Assembly: GCF_003026285.1 (NCBI RefSeq)
Contig: NZ_PYOD01000027.1
Location: 1-42,057 of the forward strand
DNA length: 42,057 nt
DNA from: Photobacterium profundum
Lineage (GTDB): Bacteria > Pseudomonadota > Gammaproteobacteria > Enterobacterales > Vibrionaceae
Direction of reading: 5' to 3'
Made by a program: the position numbers and the translations under genes. The stretch's first letter is position 1; every line of letters starts with the position of its first letter. Below are positions 16,724 through 26,037 of this stretch, piece after piece. The notes beneath the pieces are model-generated. The model saw only the letters and a program-made list of their open reading frames with translations. It did not search any database and was not told where the DNA came from.

Positions 16724-16811
16724 ATGCACGCTGTACAGTTAATTATGAACAGCGTACAAATAATGTTCGTTTAATCGTTAATTGCTACTACAGAAAAAAT
16801 TAGGAAGACAT

Positions 16812-16894
16812 GTATACCCAAGCGACCTCAAAAATCACTCCCAAAGGGCAAGTTTTGCTGAAACGAGCATCTTGATGCTAACTTGGGGATATAC
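16812..16894. repeat. 83-bp imperfect palindromic intergenic repeat
   Basis: The outer ends GTATACCCAAG (16812-16822) and CTTGGGGATATAC (16882-16894) pair with small bulges. Inside is a perfect AGCATC/GATGCT hairpin (16866-16879). The form, with GTATACCC ends and an internal structured core, resembles short dispersed palindromic repeats that I recall from Vibrio and Photobacterium intergenic regions. Confidence 0.55.
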
Positions 16895-16899
16895 AAAAG

Positions 16900-16937
16900 C
16901 GCCATTGATGATCGTTTAATAACGATCATCAATGGCG
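16900..16937 (-). terminator. 17-bp perfect hairpin downstream of the chemoreceptor gene
   Basis: CGCCATTGATGATCGTT (16900-16916) and its exact complement (16921-16937) flank a TAAT loop. On the minus strand the stem ends in GCGCTTTTGTAT, so it can terminate the chemoreceptor transcript, whose stop codon is 73 nt upstream. Confidence 0.7.
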
Positions 16938-17009
16938 TAATAATCTATCGGTTTATATCTTACCTAATAATAAGCAAGATAATATTTGGAGGTTGATGAC
17001 TGACGCAGT

Positions 17010-18593
17010 TTATATACGTTGAAATTGATCCATCAAGCGCTTCATCGTTTCAAGACGATCGACTAACATTCGGGTATTCTCAACAGAATAATTGCTGGTT
17101 TTTGACGTTGCGACCGTTAGTTCGTTTATGTTTTGAACATTACGAGAGATCTCATCACTAACACCAGCTTGTTCTTCCACCGCCGAGGCTATTTGATGGC
17201 TGCTATCTGTGACTAGGTTAAGCATCTCGTTGATCTGCTCTAATAAGGTGCCCGTTTCTGCAGCCTGATCATTACATTGTTTCGACAATGCACCGCCACG
17301 TTCAACAGCATCGACCGCTTGGCTAGCTGTTTGTTGTAGCCGTGCAATCATCTGCTGAATTTCGCCCGTAGATGATTGCGTTTTTTGCGCTAACGAACGC
17401 ACCTCATCAGCAACTACCGCAAAGCCGCGCCCTGCATCACCAGCGCGCGCCGCTTCAATCGCAGCGTTCAATGCCAATAAGTTAGTTTGATCTGCAATCG
17501 AGCCAATCACATCCATAATGCCTTCAATTTGTTTACTGCTATCCGATAATGCATTAATGACCTGCTTGGAGTTATCTAACTCTTGATGCAATGCATGTAC
17601 AGAATTAATAGTCGTTTCAACACTCTGTTGTCCTTCTAACGACATCTGCTGGGCTTCAGAGGTAATCGTCGATGCTTGTGCTGCGCTTTCTGCCACTTCA
17701 CGGATCGATGAAGACATTTGTCCCATGGCAACACTTACTTGCTCTGTTGCCGCCATTTGTTGTTCAAGATTGGTCTGCATTTGTTGTGTGTTACCAAATT
17801 CATCCTCAGCAGAAATAAGAATATCACCCGATGTTTCGCTAGCACGCCCTACAATGGCTCGTAGCTCTGCTTGACGCATACGTAATGCTAATTCAATCAC
17901 AGATACATCATCTTTTTTTCCCGTATAAACATGCTCCATTAATGGATTGTCGTAAGCTTCTTTTGCTATCTCTGTTAATTTTTTAAAGCGTTGATACAGA
18001 TGTATGCTGATCCCACTCGTTATGACAATAACCAAAAGCATCGCGATAGAAATGATATTTAGGCCAGACATCAATATTTGTACCATCGCCAATACAAGAG
18101 CGACAGAAAGAAGACATGGAATTAAAATGGTTTGTGCAAAGCGAGGCCGTAATGTGCTGGCTTTCTTGCCCGAGTTCAATTGCTTATAGAGTTGAATTGC
18201 ACGACTAACACTAGCCTGATCGGGTCGACTACGTACAGATTGAAACTCAACTACTTCACCTTTGTCATTGGTGATCGGTGTTACAAAAGCTGAAACCCAA
18301 TAATAGCCGCCATTTTTACAACTATTTTTCACTAACCCCATCCAGCTCTTACCTGACTTTATGTATTGCCAAAGTTGAGCGAACGCCTGTTTCGGCATGT
18401 CACTATGCCTAACTAGATTATGTGATTCTCCATCCATTTCCTCTTTGTTATACCCCGCAACATCGCAAAAATGCTGATTTGCATAAGTAATGTGACTAGC
18501 TGGATCGGTGGTTGATATCAGATTAATTCCTTGTGAATATTCAACTTCTTTATCCAACTCTTTATGTGTCATCTCTTTGGGAGATTTTGTCAT
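17010..18593 (-). CDS. PAS-domain methyl-accepting chemotaxis protein (Aer-like)
   Basis: A 527-residue chemoreceptor, probably for energy or redox taxis. The N-terminal PAS domain (about 20-125) has the Aer-type segments DPASHITYANQHFCDVAGY, NLVRHSDMP and WMGLVKNSCKNGGYYWV, suggesting a flavin-binding cytoplasmic sensor. Two adjacent hydrophobic segments (about 154-174 and 178-200) form a membrane hairpin with almost no periplasmic loop, as in Aer. The C-terminal signalling domain contains the conserved tip (NAAIEAARAGDAGRGFAVVA) and VDRLETMKRLMDQF at the end, with no CheR-binding NWETF-type pentapeptide. The HAMP region after the membrane hairpin is poorly defined. Confidence 0.92.
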   Translation of the reverse strand: MTKSPKEMTHKELDKEVEYSQGINLISTTDPASHITYANQHFCDVAGYNKEEMDGESHNLVRHSDMPKQAFAQLWQYIKSGKSWMGLVKNSCKNGGYYWVSAFVTPITNDKGEVVEFQSVRSRPDQASVSRAIQLYKQLNSGKKASTLRPRFAQTILIPCLLSVALVLAMVQILMSGLNIISIAMLLVIVITSGISIHLYQRFKKLTEIAKEAYDNPLMEHVYTGKKDDVSVIELALRMRQAELRAIVGRASETSGDILISAEDEFGNTQQMQTNLEQQMAATEQVSVAMGQMSSSIREVAESAAQASTITSEAQQMSLEGQQSVETTINSVHALHQELDNSKQVINALSDSSKQIEGIMDVIGSIADQTNLLALNAAIEAARAGDAGRGFAVVADEVRSLAQKTQSSTGEIQQMIARLQQTASQAVDAVERGGALSKQCNDQAAETGTLLEQINEMLNLVTDSSHQIASAVEEQAGVSDEISRNVQNINELTVATSKTSNYSVENTRMLVDRLETMKRLMDQFQRI

Positions 18594-18927
18594 TATTTTT
18601 CTCTTATTATTTTATATTCAACAGCATGGTCATTGACCTGAAATATGCGATTACAGCCACATAGCCCCACCGTACCATTGCAAAGATGACAATAAATTGA
18701 CACTGATTAGCATTTACAAAATAAACATATGTTTTATCTATAGATTGAATAAAAAAAAGCCTGTGATGCATGATCACAGGCTTTATTTTCTAAATACTCA
18801 ACGTATTTTTTTGTTACTTCATTACTTAGTAACCTATTGAATCTTAATAAAGTAAGTGCAACACGTTGCTAAGCAACTAGGTATTACATATCGTTTTTTT
18901 TAAACACATTTATACTATACACGCGTT
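18594..18927. other. Intergenic region between the chemoreceptor and glgB
   Basis: 334 bp holding the chemoreceptor promoter, the glgB terminator (18751-18784), and several short overlapping inverted repeats such as GTTACT/AGTAAC (18813-18833) and GTTGCT/AGCAAC (18865-18877). No gene is visible. Confidence 0.5.
18751..18784 (-). terminator. Rho-independent terminator of malP-malQ-glgB
   Basis: A perfect 12-bp stem, AAAGCCTGTGAT (18756-18767) with ATCACAGGCTTT (18773-18784), and a 5-nt loop. It is followed on the minus strand by eight T. It lies about 145 nt past the glgB stop and closes the operon. Confidence 0.85.
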
Positions 18928-21117
18928 TTATGCGTGTTTTTTAAATGCTAAAAATACCGTTGATAATGGCGGTAGATCCAACGTAATGGATTGTGCTAAG
19001 CCGTGTTTTTCTAACAACTGCGTTTTCACCGTTTGCTGTATTGGTGTGCCGCTACCCCAATATTTTTCAGCATCAGTATTAAGCAGTACTTCATAGTCGC
19101 CCTTTTCAGGAACACCCAAGGTGTAACCTTCACGAGGAACAGGTGTGAAGTTAGAAATCACGAGTACTTTATCGCCATTCAGTGCAAATCGCTCATGCGC
19201 TAACACACTGGTTTCAGCATCGTCTTGAACACGCCATTCAAACCCTTCAGGAGAACAATCGAGTTCATGTAATGCTGGCAAATCTTGGTACAAATGGTTC
19301 AAATCACTGACAAGCTTTTTCATGCCATAATGGCGTGGATACTCTAACCAGTGCCATTCTAGTTGACCATCATGTGACCATTCGGCACTTTGAGCAATTT
19401 CAGCCCCCATGAAGTTCAGTTTCTTACCTGGCTGGCCATACATGTAGCCCATGTATGTACGCAAGTTAGCACTTTTTTGCCATTCATCGCCTGGCATTTT
19501 ATCTAATAGCGAACCTTTACCGTAAACTACTTCATCGTGAGATAAAGACAGTACATAGTTCTCGCTAAATGCATAAATCAGCGGGAAGGTAATCGTATTA
19601 TGATGGAATTTACGGTGCACAGGCTCTTCTTGAATATAAGAAAGGCTGTCGTGCATCCACCCCATATTCCACTTAAAGCCGAAACCTAAACCGCCCATAT
19701 CAGTAGGACGAGAAACACCAGAGAATGCCGTTGATTCTTCAGCAATGGTCATCGCATTTGGATAATGAGAATACACTTCTTCATTCATCCAACGTAGCAA
19801 GCTGATTGCATCGTAGTTCTCATTACCACCATCGTGGTTTGGAATCCACTGATCGTGCTCACGGGAATAATCGAGATACAACATAGATGCCACAGCATCA
19901 ACACGCAAACCATCAATATGATAATGCTCGAACCAAAACAATGCATTCGATACTAGGAAGCGGCGTACATGATCGCGACCGTAATCATAGATGTAGCTCT
20001 TCCAATCTTGATGCCAACCACGACGAGGATCTGGGTCATTAAATAATGCTGTGCCATCAAAATTAGCAAGACCGTGATCATCAGAAGGGAAATGAGCTGG
20101 AACCCAATCAAGTACGACACCGATACCCGCTAAGTGGCATTGATCAACGAAGTATTTGAAATCATCAGGTGTACCAAATCGACTTGTTGGTGAGAACAAA
20201 CCAATAGGTTGATAACCCCATGAACCATAGAACGGATGTTCTGAAACCGGCATTAATTCAAGGTGGGTATATCCCATCTCTGATAAATAAGGGATCAGCT
20301 GTTCTGCAAGTTCGCGATATGTTAAAAAATCACCCTGCTCATTTCTACGCCACGAGCCCGCGTGAAGCTCATAAAAAGACAATGCTTCTTGATGCTTCAC
20401 ACTAACAGGACGTGTTTGCCATGCTTTATCTTGCCATTGATAACGAGACTGATCGTAGACGATAGAAGTAAAAGATGGGTACTGTTCTGATGAATAACCC
20501 CAAGGATCAGCTTTATGCGGTAAGCTATTTCCTGCGCTATCTTTTAATTCAAATTTATACTGGGTGCCATCGTCTAAGTCTGGAATAAATAAGCCCCATA
20601 GGCCATCATCCAAACGTTGCATAGGGTGACGGCGACCATCCCAAACATTGAAATCACCAATAACACTTATTGCTGATGCATTCGGTGCATAAGTAAGAAA
20701 ACGTACACCAGATATTGGCTGACCACCTTTATTAAGGGAGATCAACTGTGCACCCATCTCGCTATGCATTTTCGAAGGCGATACTAGTGCATCACCTGAA
20801 GGCATAAACCCATGAAACTGGTACGGGTCATGAATTGTCTGCTCACCAGTCGGCCAGCTTATATGTAACTTATATACTGCAGCGGTAAAATCCATCTTAC
20901 TAGTTAAAATGAAACCACTTTCATCTTCGCGTGTAAGAAGAAATTTCTCACCATTTTCAATTTCGGCTACCACTGAAACAGCGCCAGGCATCCACACACG
21001 TAGTGCGATGCCTGTTGACTGATACTGTGGACCTAAAAACGAAAATGGGTCCGAAAAAGCAGCCCTTTCGAGCTGCATATATTCCTTTTCACTGCGTGTC
21101 ACTTTGATCGTGTCCAA
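18928..21117 (-). CDS. glgB: 1,4-alpha-glucan branching enzyme
   Basis: A 729-residue GH13 enzyme that makes alpha-1,6 branches in glycogen. It has N-terminal beta-sandwich (CBM48-type) modules up to about residue 230, then the catalytic barrel with the nucleophile D407 in GLRVDAVASM, the acid/base glutamate in TIAEESTAF and the third acid in LSHDEVVYGKGS, then a C-terminal beta domain. Length equals E. coli GlgB (728). The frame begins with TTG at 21117, with CAGGAG about 9 nt upstream. The first ATG in frame lies 13 codons further in and lacks a ribosome-binding site, so a TTG start is likely. It follows malQ by 14 bp and is the last gene of malP-malQ-glgB. Confidence 0.96.
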   Translation of the reverse strand: MDTIKVTRSEKEYMQLERAAFSDPFSFLGPQYQSTGIALRVWMPGAVSVVAEIENGEKFLLTREDESGFILTSKMDFTAAVYKLHISWPTGEQTIHDPYQFHGFMPSGDALVSPSKMHSEMGAQLISLNKGGQPISGVRFLTYAPNASAISVIGDFNVWDGRRHPMQRLDDGLWGLFIPDLDDGTQYKFELKDSAGNSLPHKADPWGYSSEQYPSFTSIVYDQSRYQWQDKAWQTRPVSVKHQEALSFYELHAGSWRRNEQGDFLTYRELAEQLIPYLSEMGYTHLELMPVSEHPFYGSWGYQPIGLFSPTSRFGTPDDFKYFVDQCHLAGIGVVLDWVPAHFPSDDHGLANFDGTALFNDPDPRRGWHQDWKSYIYDYGRDHVRRFLVSNALFWFEHYHIDGLRVDAVASMLYLDYSREHDQWIPNHDGGNENYDAISLLRWMNEEVYSHYPNAMTIAEESTAFSGVSRPTDMGGLGFGFKWNMGWMHDSLSYIQEEPVHRKFHHNTITFPLIYAFSENYVLSLSHDEVVYGKGSLLDKMPGDEWQKSANLRTYMGYMYGQPGKKLNFMGAEIAQSAEWSHDGQLEWHWLEYPRHYGMKKLVSDLNHLYQDLPALHELDCSPEGFEWRVQDDAETSVLAHERFALNGDKVLVISNFTPVPREGYTLGVPEKGDYEVLLNTDAEKYWGSGTPIQQTVKTQLLEKHGLAQSITLDLPPLSTVFLAFKKHA

Positions 21118-21131
21118 CGCACTACTCCTGA

Positions 21132-23315
21132 TTATTTTTTCTGGCTTGCTTTTCCTCGTGCGTCTGTTAAACGACGAGTTAGATCAATAATATCTTGACG
21201 TGTAAATAAATCGTCTAATGTTGTAGAAAGCTTACGACGCCAGTTAGGGTATTCATCAACTGTACCAGGAATATTAACTGGCTTATCCATTTCCAACCAG
21301 TCTTCCAATTGTAGGCTCAGCAATGCACTCGAACTAGCAGCCAAATGCATCTGCATACCTTCACTCAGGTGCAGATCCATTGGAACATAACTCGCATCGT
21401 GACCTACCCCTTCAGGAAGATAACCATGCCAGTCTAAACTATCAAGGATTTTTTGCTTACTTTCAGCACGACTTGCAAATAATCCCGCAAGTTGCTCTTT
21501 ATCTGGGTAAAGCCCTAATTCTTCACCCATTTTCAAGTCATCACAATGCCAGAAACCACGAAGTGTTGGCATATCATGCGTACATAATGCCGCCATAGAT
21601 TGTGATGGATAATGAGCCGGAGAATAGAAACCACCATCTTCCGCTGTTTCGAAAAAGAATACTTTGTATGAGTGAATACCCGCAGTAGACAGTTTACCTA
21701 TAATTTCATCTGGCACTGTACCCAAGTCTTCACCGATGACGGTACACTGAAAACGGTGACTCTCTAATGCTAAGATTGCCATCATGTCATCTACTGGGTA
21801 GTACATGTAAGCACCTTGCGTTGCTAATTCACCTTTCGGAATCCACCAAAGGCGCAACAAGCCTAAAACGTGGTCAATTCGTAGTGCACCACAGTTACGC
21901 ATATTTGCACGTAATAACTGGATGTAAGGTTCGTAAGCTGTTTCTTTTAATGCTTCAGGGTTTAGCGGTGGTAACCCCCAGTTTTGACCCAATGGCCCCA
22001 AAATATCAGGTGGCGCGCCAACACTAACATCTTGACAAAGCGCACCATGGTCAGCCCATGTTTCAGCACCAGAATCACAAACGCCAACGGCAAGGTCACG
22101 GTATAGACCCATTGCCATGCCTTTCTCTTCAGCTAACTCGTTCACTTCAGCAAGCTGAGTGTCTGCTAGCCATTGTAAGTACATGTATAACTGAACTTGC
22201 TTAGCGTTATCTTTAATATAAGTTTTAACTGCAGCATTATCGAAATGACGGTACTCTTCTGGGAATACAGGCCAACCCCAAGCATTATCATCTTTCTTCT
22301 TAAGATCAGCATGCAATGCATCAAACGCTGCTTGATGAAGTAAGCTCTCACCGCCCTCTTCAACAAACTGTAAGAATTGTTTTGCACGTTCTGTATTATT
22401 ATCTAAGTGACGCTCACTAAAAGTATCAAATAGTAACGGAAGTACTGCCATCTTTAAGCAAGACACTTCGCTATAATTCACCCAATTAGTATTACGCGCT
22501 TCCACTAAACGTTGTTGAAACTCAGTACTACCAACAAGCTGTTGGGCTGCGTCACACTGCGCAAACTCAGATACTGAGCTAACGTCAATGTACATCAAGT
22601 TTAACCAACGTCGTGAAGATGGGCTATATGGGCTTGCACCTTCTGGGTTAGCAGGAAACAGTGAGTGAATTGGGTTGAGTCCCACAAAATCACCACCTCG
22701 AGCCGCAATATCAGCAACTAATTGTTTTAGATCGCCAAAGTCACCAATACCCCAGTTATGGTTGGTGCGAACAGAATAAAGCTGAACACTGGTGCCCCAA
22801 AGTTTCTTATCATCCAGCAGCGCTTGCTGCTTATAACAAGACGTTGGAGTTACGATCAATGTCATTTCAAATGGAGACTTACGGCGTTTACGGAAAACTT
22901 CTAATTTATGGTAGCCCCACGCCAAATCATCAGGTAATGCAAAAACAAGAGGACCGCCATTTTCACGATCATCAGAAATAAGTTGAGACTGTAACCAACC
23001 TTCCATTACTACACCTTGTTCGGTAGTAAGTTTCCAGCTGAAATCACTTGCTCGTGCACTTATGCCTAGGTGTAACGTAATGTGCATGGGTTCGCCATTA
23101 CGAACAACCTTAACAGGTGCTAATACATCTGGACGCTGTCTTTTTAGCGCAGATTCCATTAATGCATCATCATTTTTGGTGTCATAGCCAAGCGCAGATA
23201 ATAAACGACGTAGGGTTTCGTTTTCTACTTGAGCTTCATCACCCCAAGCACTGACATAACTGTCAGCTAGGCCAGCCATTTCTGCAACTTGTTTTAATAC
23301 TTGATCATCTTTCAT
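21132..23315 (-). CDS. malQ: 4-alpha-glucanotransferase (amylomaltase)
   Basis: A 727-residue GH77 enzyme that disproportionates maltodextrins, releasing glucose and longer glucans for MalP. Typical features are an N-terminal accessory region (about 1-160), then WGTSVQLYSVRTNHNWGIGDFGDL, LNPIHSLFPANPEGASPYSPSS (the substrate loop), the nucleophile aspartate in LRIDHVLGLLRLWWIP and the acid/base glutamate in VIGEDLGTVPDEI. It is somewhat longer than E. coli MalQ (694). GGAGAG precedes the ATG. It is separated from malP by 180 bp containing an intercistronic hairpin and from glgB by 14 bp. Confidence 0.97.
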   Translation of the reverse strand: MKDDQVLKQVAEMAGLADSYVSAWGDEAQVENETLRRLLSALGYDTKNDDALMESALKRQRPDVLAPVKVVRNGEPMHITLHLGISARASDFSWKLTTEQGVVMEGWLQSQLISDDRENGGPLVFALPDDLAWGYHKLEVFRKRRKSPFEMTLIVTPTSCYKQQALLDDKKLWGTSVQLYSVRTNHNWGIGDFGDLKQLVADIAARGGDFVGLNPIHSLFPANPEGASPYSPSSRRWLNLMYIDVSSVSEFAQCDAAQQLVGSTEFQQRLVEARNTNWVNYSEVSCLKMAVLPLLFDTFSERHLDNNTERAKQFLQFVEEGGESLLHQAAFDALHADLKKKDDNAWGWPVFPEEYRHFDNAAVKTYIKDNAKQVQLYMYLQWLADTQLAEVNELAEEKGMAMGLYRDLAVGVCDSGAETWADHGALCQDVSVGAPPDILGPLGQNWGLPPLNPEALKETAYEPYIQLLRANMRNCGALRIDHVLGLLRLWWIPKGELATQGAYMYYPVDDMMAILALESHRFQCTVIGEDLGTVPDEIIGKLSTAGIHSYKVFFFETAEDGGFYSPAHYPSQSMAALCTHDMPTLRGFWHCDDLKMGEELGLYPDKEQLAGLFASRAESKQKILDSLDWHGYLPEGVGHDASYVPMDLHLSEGMQMHLAASSSALLSLQLEDWLEMDKPVNIPGTVDEYPNWRRKLSTTLDDLFTRQDIIDLTRRLTDARGKASQKK

Positions 23316-23456
23316 CGTTCTCTCCGATAGCGATCTTAATGTCGCTACGATGTTTAATTTGCTGATACCAATACAGAGTGGCGCTTAACTTCCAAATATC
23401 GATGCCTTTGTTTGCTAACTAGCAACTGCCATCAACAAGCAAGAAAGTTAATGATT

Positions 23457-23486
23457 ACGGCAAGTACCAATGATGGCACTTGCCGT
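23457..23486 (-). other. Intercistronic hairpin directly after malP
   Basis: ACGGCAAGT (23457-23465) and ACTTGCCGT (23478-23486) form a perfect 9-bp stem, extended by CC/GG past one mismatch. It begins about 10 nt after the malP stop codon and has no U-run. It probably protects the malP mRNA end or sets a processing point, giving different levels of malP and malQ-glgB. Confidence 0.5.
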
Positions 23487-23495
23487 TTAAAGCAG

Positions 23496-25958
23496 TTATT
23501 TAACTGAGACTGCTTTTAGTTTCCAGATATTATTAACGTAGTCACGGATACTACGGTCTGAACTGAATTTACCAACAAGTGCTGTATTCAAAATCGTTTT
23601 ACGTGCCCATGTTGCTTGATCACGGTATTCCGCATCAATTTTCTCATGTGCTTTTACGTAGTCTGCGAAATCAGCAAGCACTAAATATGGGTCACCACCG
23701 TCCAGTAAGTTTTGGCGAATCGCCGATAACTGACCAGGGTTGCCCGGTGTAAATTCGTCTGTATTCAATAAATCTAGCGACGCACGTAGAAGGCTATCAG
23801 CGTGGTAGTAACGGTAAGGGTCGTGACCCTCTTCTTTTTGTTTCAGTACTTCATCTACCAGTAAACCGAAGATAAAGATGTTTTCGTCGCCCACTTCTTC
23901 ACGGATCTCAACGTTTGCACCGTCCATCGTACCGATAGTTAGTGCACCATTAAGTGCAAGCTTCATGTTACCTGTACCCGACGCTTCTAGACCTGCTGTT
24001 GATATCTGCTCAGACACGTCAGCCGCAGGAATAATGATTTCCGCAAGGCTTACACGGTAATCAGGTACGAATACAACTTTCAGCTTACCGCCAAGACGAG
24101 GATCGTTATTTACTTTGTCTGCAACTTTGTTAATTGCAAAGATAATATCTTTTGCTAATGCATAACCCGGTGCTGCTTTCGCGGCAAAGATAAACACACG
24201 AGGGTGCATATCAAACGTAGGTTCATTCAGTAAACGATGGTAAAGCGATAGAATATGAAGCAAATTCAAGTGCTGACGCTTATATTCGTGTAGACGTTTA
24301 ATTTGAACATCAAAGATTGCATTAGTATCAAGCTCGATACCCATGTTGTCTTGAACCCAATCAGCAAAACGTTGCTTGTTGTCTTTCTTCACTGCTAGGT
24401 AACGCTTCTGGAATTTCTTATCTTCCGCAAATTTAGCTAAACCAGACAACTGCTCAAGTTTTGCAGGCCATTCTGTGCCGATTTTTTCATTCACTAACTC
24501 AGTAAGGCCTGGGTTACAGAACTTTAACCAACGACGTGGTGTAACACCGTTTGTAACGTTATGAAGACGACCTGGGAATAGTTCATTGAATTCAGGGAAT
24601 AAATCGCGTTTAACTAACTCTGAGTGCAGAGCCGCTACACCATTAACGGCGTAAGTACTGACCACACACAAGTTTGCCATACGAACCATACGCTGCTGGC
24701 CTTCTTCAATAATAGAAAGCTTACGTTTGATTTCGTTGTTACCTGGCCACTTCTCTTCAACCAACGTCATGAAACGGTGGTTAATTTCGAAAATAATTTC
24801 CATATGGCGAGGAAGCATGTCTGCGATTAGAGACTCGCTCCATCTTTCCAGTGCTTCAGGCAATAATGTATGGTTTGTGTAAGCAAATACTTTCGATGAA
24901 ATTGCCCATGCCGCATCCCAACCTAATTTGTGCTCATCAATAAGGATGCGCATTAGTTCAGGAATCGCAATTGTTGGGTGAGTATCATTTAATTGAATAG
25001 ATTCAAGTTTCGCAAGATCTTCAATTTTGTTACCAGCCGCAAAATGGCGACGAAGAATATCGGCTACAGAACATGCGCAATGAAAATACTGCTGCATTAA
25101 GCGCAATGTTTTACCCTGATCATGATTGTCATTTGGGTAAAGCACTTTTGTGACGTTACCAGCTTCTAATTGACCGTATTGTGCGCCAACGTAGTCGCCA
25201 TCGTTAAAGCGAGCTAGATTGAATGGTACTGGTGAACGACATTCCCATAAACGCAGAGGGTAAACGCTCTTATTGTCGTAACCAACAATAGGAAGATCCC
25301 AAGCAACACCTTCAACGGTCATTGCTGGAACCCAACGGCGGCAACTAGTGCCCGCTTTATCTGTGTATGTTTCAACTGAACCAAACAGACCAACAGTTTG
25401 GCCAAGTTCAGGGCGAACAACTTCCCAAGGGTAGCCCTCAATACCGCGCCACGCATCTGGCGCTTCTACTTGATGTCCACCTTCAAAAGATTGGCTAAAT
25501 AAACCGTATTCATAATGAAGACCGTAACCAACGGCAGGGTATTCTTGCGCGGCTAAAGAGTCCATAAAACAAGCAGCTAGACGGCCAAGACCACCATTAC
25601 CTAATGCAGGATCACGTTCTTCTTCAAGTAAATCTGTTAAGTTAAGCCCTAGCTCTTCTACTGCTGCGCTCACTTCTTCGTATAACCCCATGCTGATAAG
25701 GTTGTTACCAGTAAGGCGACCAATCAAGAATTCTAAAGAAAGGTAATTAACACTACGTACATTTTGTTCTGCAATTTGCTTTTCCGTTTCTAGCAGGCTG
25801 CCGGTGCTGATCTCAGCTAATGCTTTGCCGACTGCTAGATACCAGCTTCGTGAATCTGCTGTCTCTGGCGTTTTCGCATAAGTAGTCACTAAGTGTTTTT
25901 CTACTGATGCTTTAAATAAAGCTTTATCAAATTGTTGTGTTTGACCACGTGTAGTCAT
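23496..25958 (-). CDS. malP: Maltodextrin/glycogen phosphorylase
   Basis: An 820-residue GT35 phosphorylase that releases glucose-1-phosphate from alpha-1,4-glucans using PLP. Recognisable blocks are SLEFLIGRLTGNNL, DPALGNGGLGRLAACFMDS, the substrate region QLNDTHPTIAIPELMR, and the PLP lysine in EASGTGNMKLALNGALTIGT followed by DGANVEI. Length is close to E. coli MalP (797). The ATG at 25958 has only a weak AGAGAGA ribosome-binding site. It is the first gene of malP-malQ-glgB and is divergent from malT. MalT-box-like sites lie 80-300 bp upstream. Glycogen phosphorylase GlgP is very similar; the mal context favours MalP. Confidence 0.95.
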   Translation of the reverse strand: MTTRGQTQQFDKALFKASVEKHLVTTYAKTPETADSRSWYLAVGKALAEISTGSLLETEKQIAEQNVRSVNYLSLEFLIGRLTGNNLISMGLYEEVSAAVEELGLNLTDLLEEERDPALGNGGLGRLAACFMDSLAAQEYPAVGYGLHYEYGLFSQSFEGGHQVEAPDAWRGIEGYPWEVVRPELGQTVGLFGSVETYTDKAGTSCRRWVPAMTVEGVAWDLPIVGYDNKSVYPLRLWECRSPVPFNLARFNDGDYVGAQYGQLEAGNVTKVLYPNDNHDQGKTLRLMQQYFHCACSVADILRRHFAAGNKIEDLAKLESIQLNDTHPTIAIPELMRILIDEHKLGWDAAWAISSKVFAYTNHTLLPEALERWSESLIADMLPRHMEIIFEINHRFMTLVEEKWPGNNEIKRKLSIIEEGQQRMVRMANLCVVSTYAVNGVAALHSELVKRDLFPEFNELFPGRLHNVTNGVTPRRWLKFCNPGLTELVNEKIGTEWPAKLEQLSGLAKFAEDKKFQKRYLAVKKDNKQRFADWVQDNMGIELDTNAIFDVQIKRLHEYKRQHLNLLHILSLYHRLLNEPTFDMHPRVFIFAAKAAPGYALAKDIIFAINKVADKVNNDPRLGGKLKVVFVPDYRVSLAEIIIPAADVSEQISTAGLEASGTGNMKLALNGALTIGTMDGANVEIREEVGDENIFIFGLLVDEVLKQKEEGHDPYRYYHADSLLRASLDLLNTDEFTPGNPGQLSAIRQNLLDGGDPYLVLADFADYVKAHEKIDAEYRDQATWARKTILNTALVGKFSSDRSIRDYVNNIWKLKAVSVK

Positions 25959-26037
25959 GGTTCATTCTCTCTCTAGGATTATTTCAACTGGAATCTATGT
26001 TGCCTGTGTTTATTCATAAAAACATCCTCCTAACTTT

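Larger units (their letters stand above)
16533..17009. other. Intergenic region with multiple inverted repeats
   Basis: 477 bp without a gene, between DUF535 and the chemoreceptor. It contains a short palindrome (16712-16723), ACGCTGT/ACAGCGT arms (16728-16734 and 16749-16755), an 83-bp palindromic repeat (16812-16894) and a 17-bp perfect hairpin (16900-16937). A GTTCAC/GTGAAC repeat lies directly upstream of the DUF535 start. Confidence 0.6.

Noticed and set aside
16728..16755. Possible LexA (SOS) box
   Set aside because: CTGT and ACAG are present but separated by far more than the eight bases of a LexA site; kept only as an inverted repeat.
18919..18937. ACACGC/GCGTGT hairpin with T-run at the end of glgB
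   Set aside because: The T-run is on the plus strand where no gene reads in; the real glgB terminator lies further on at 18751-18784.
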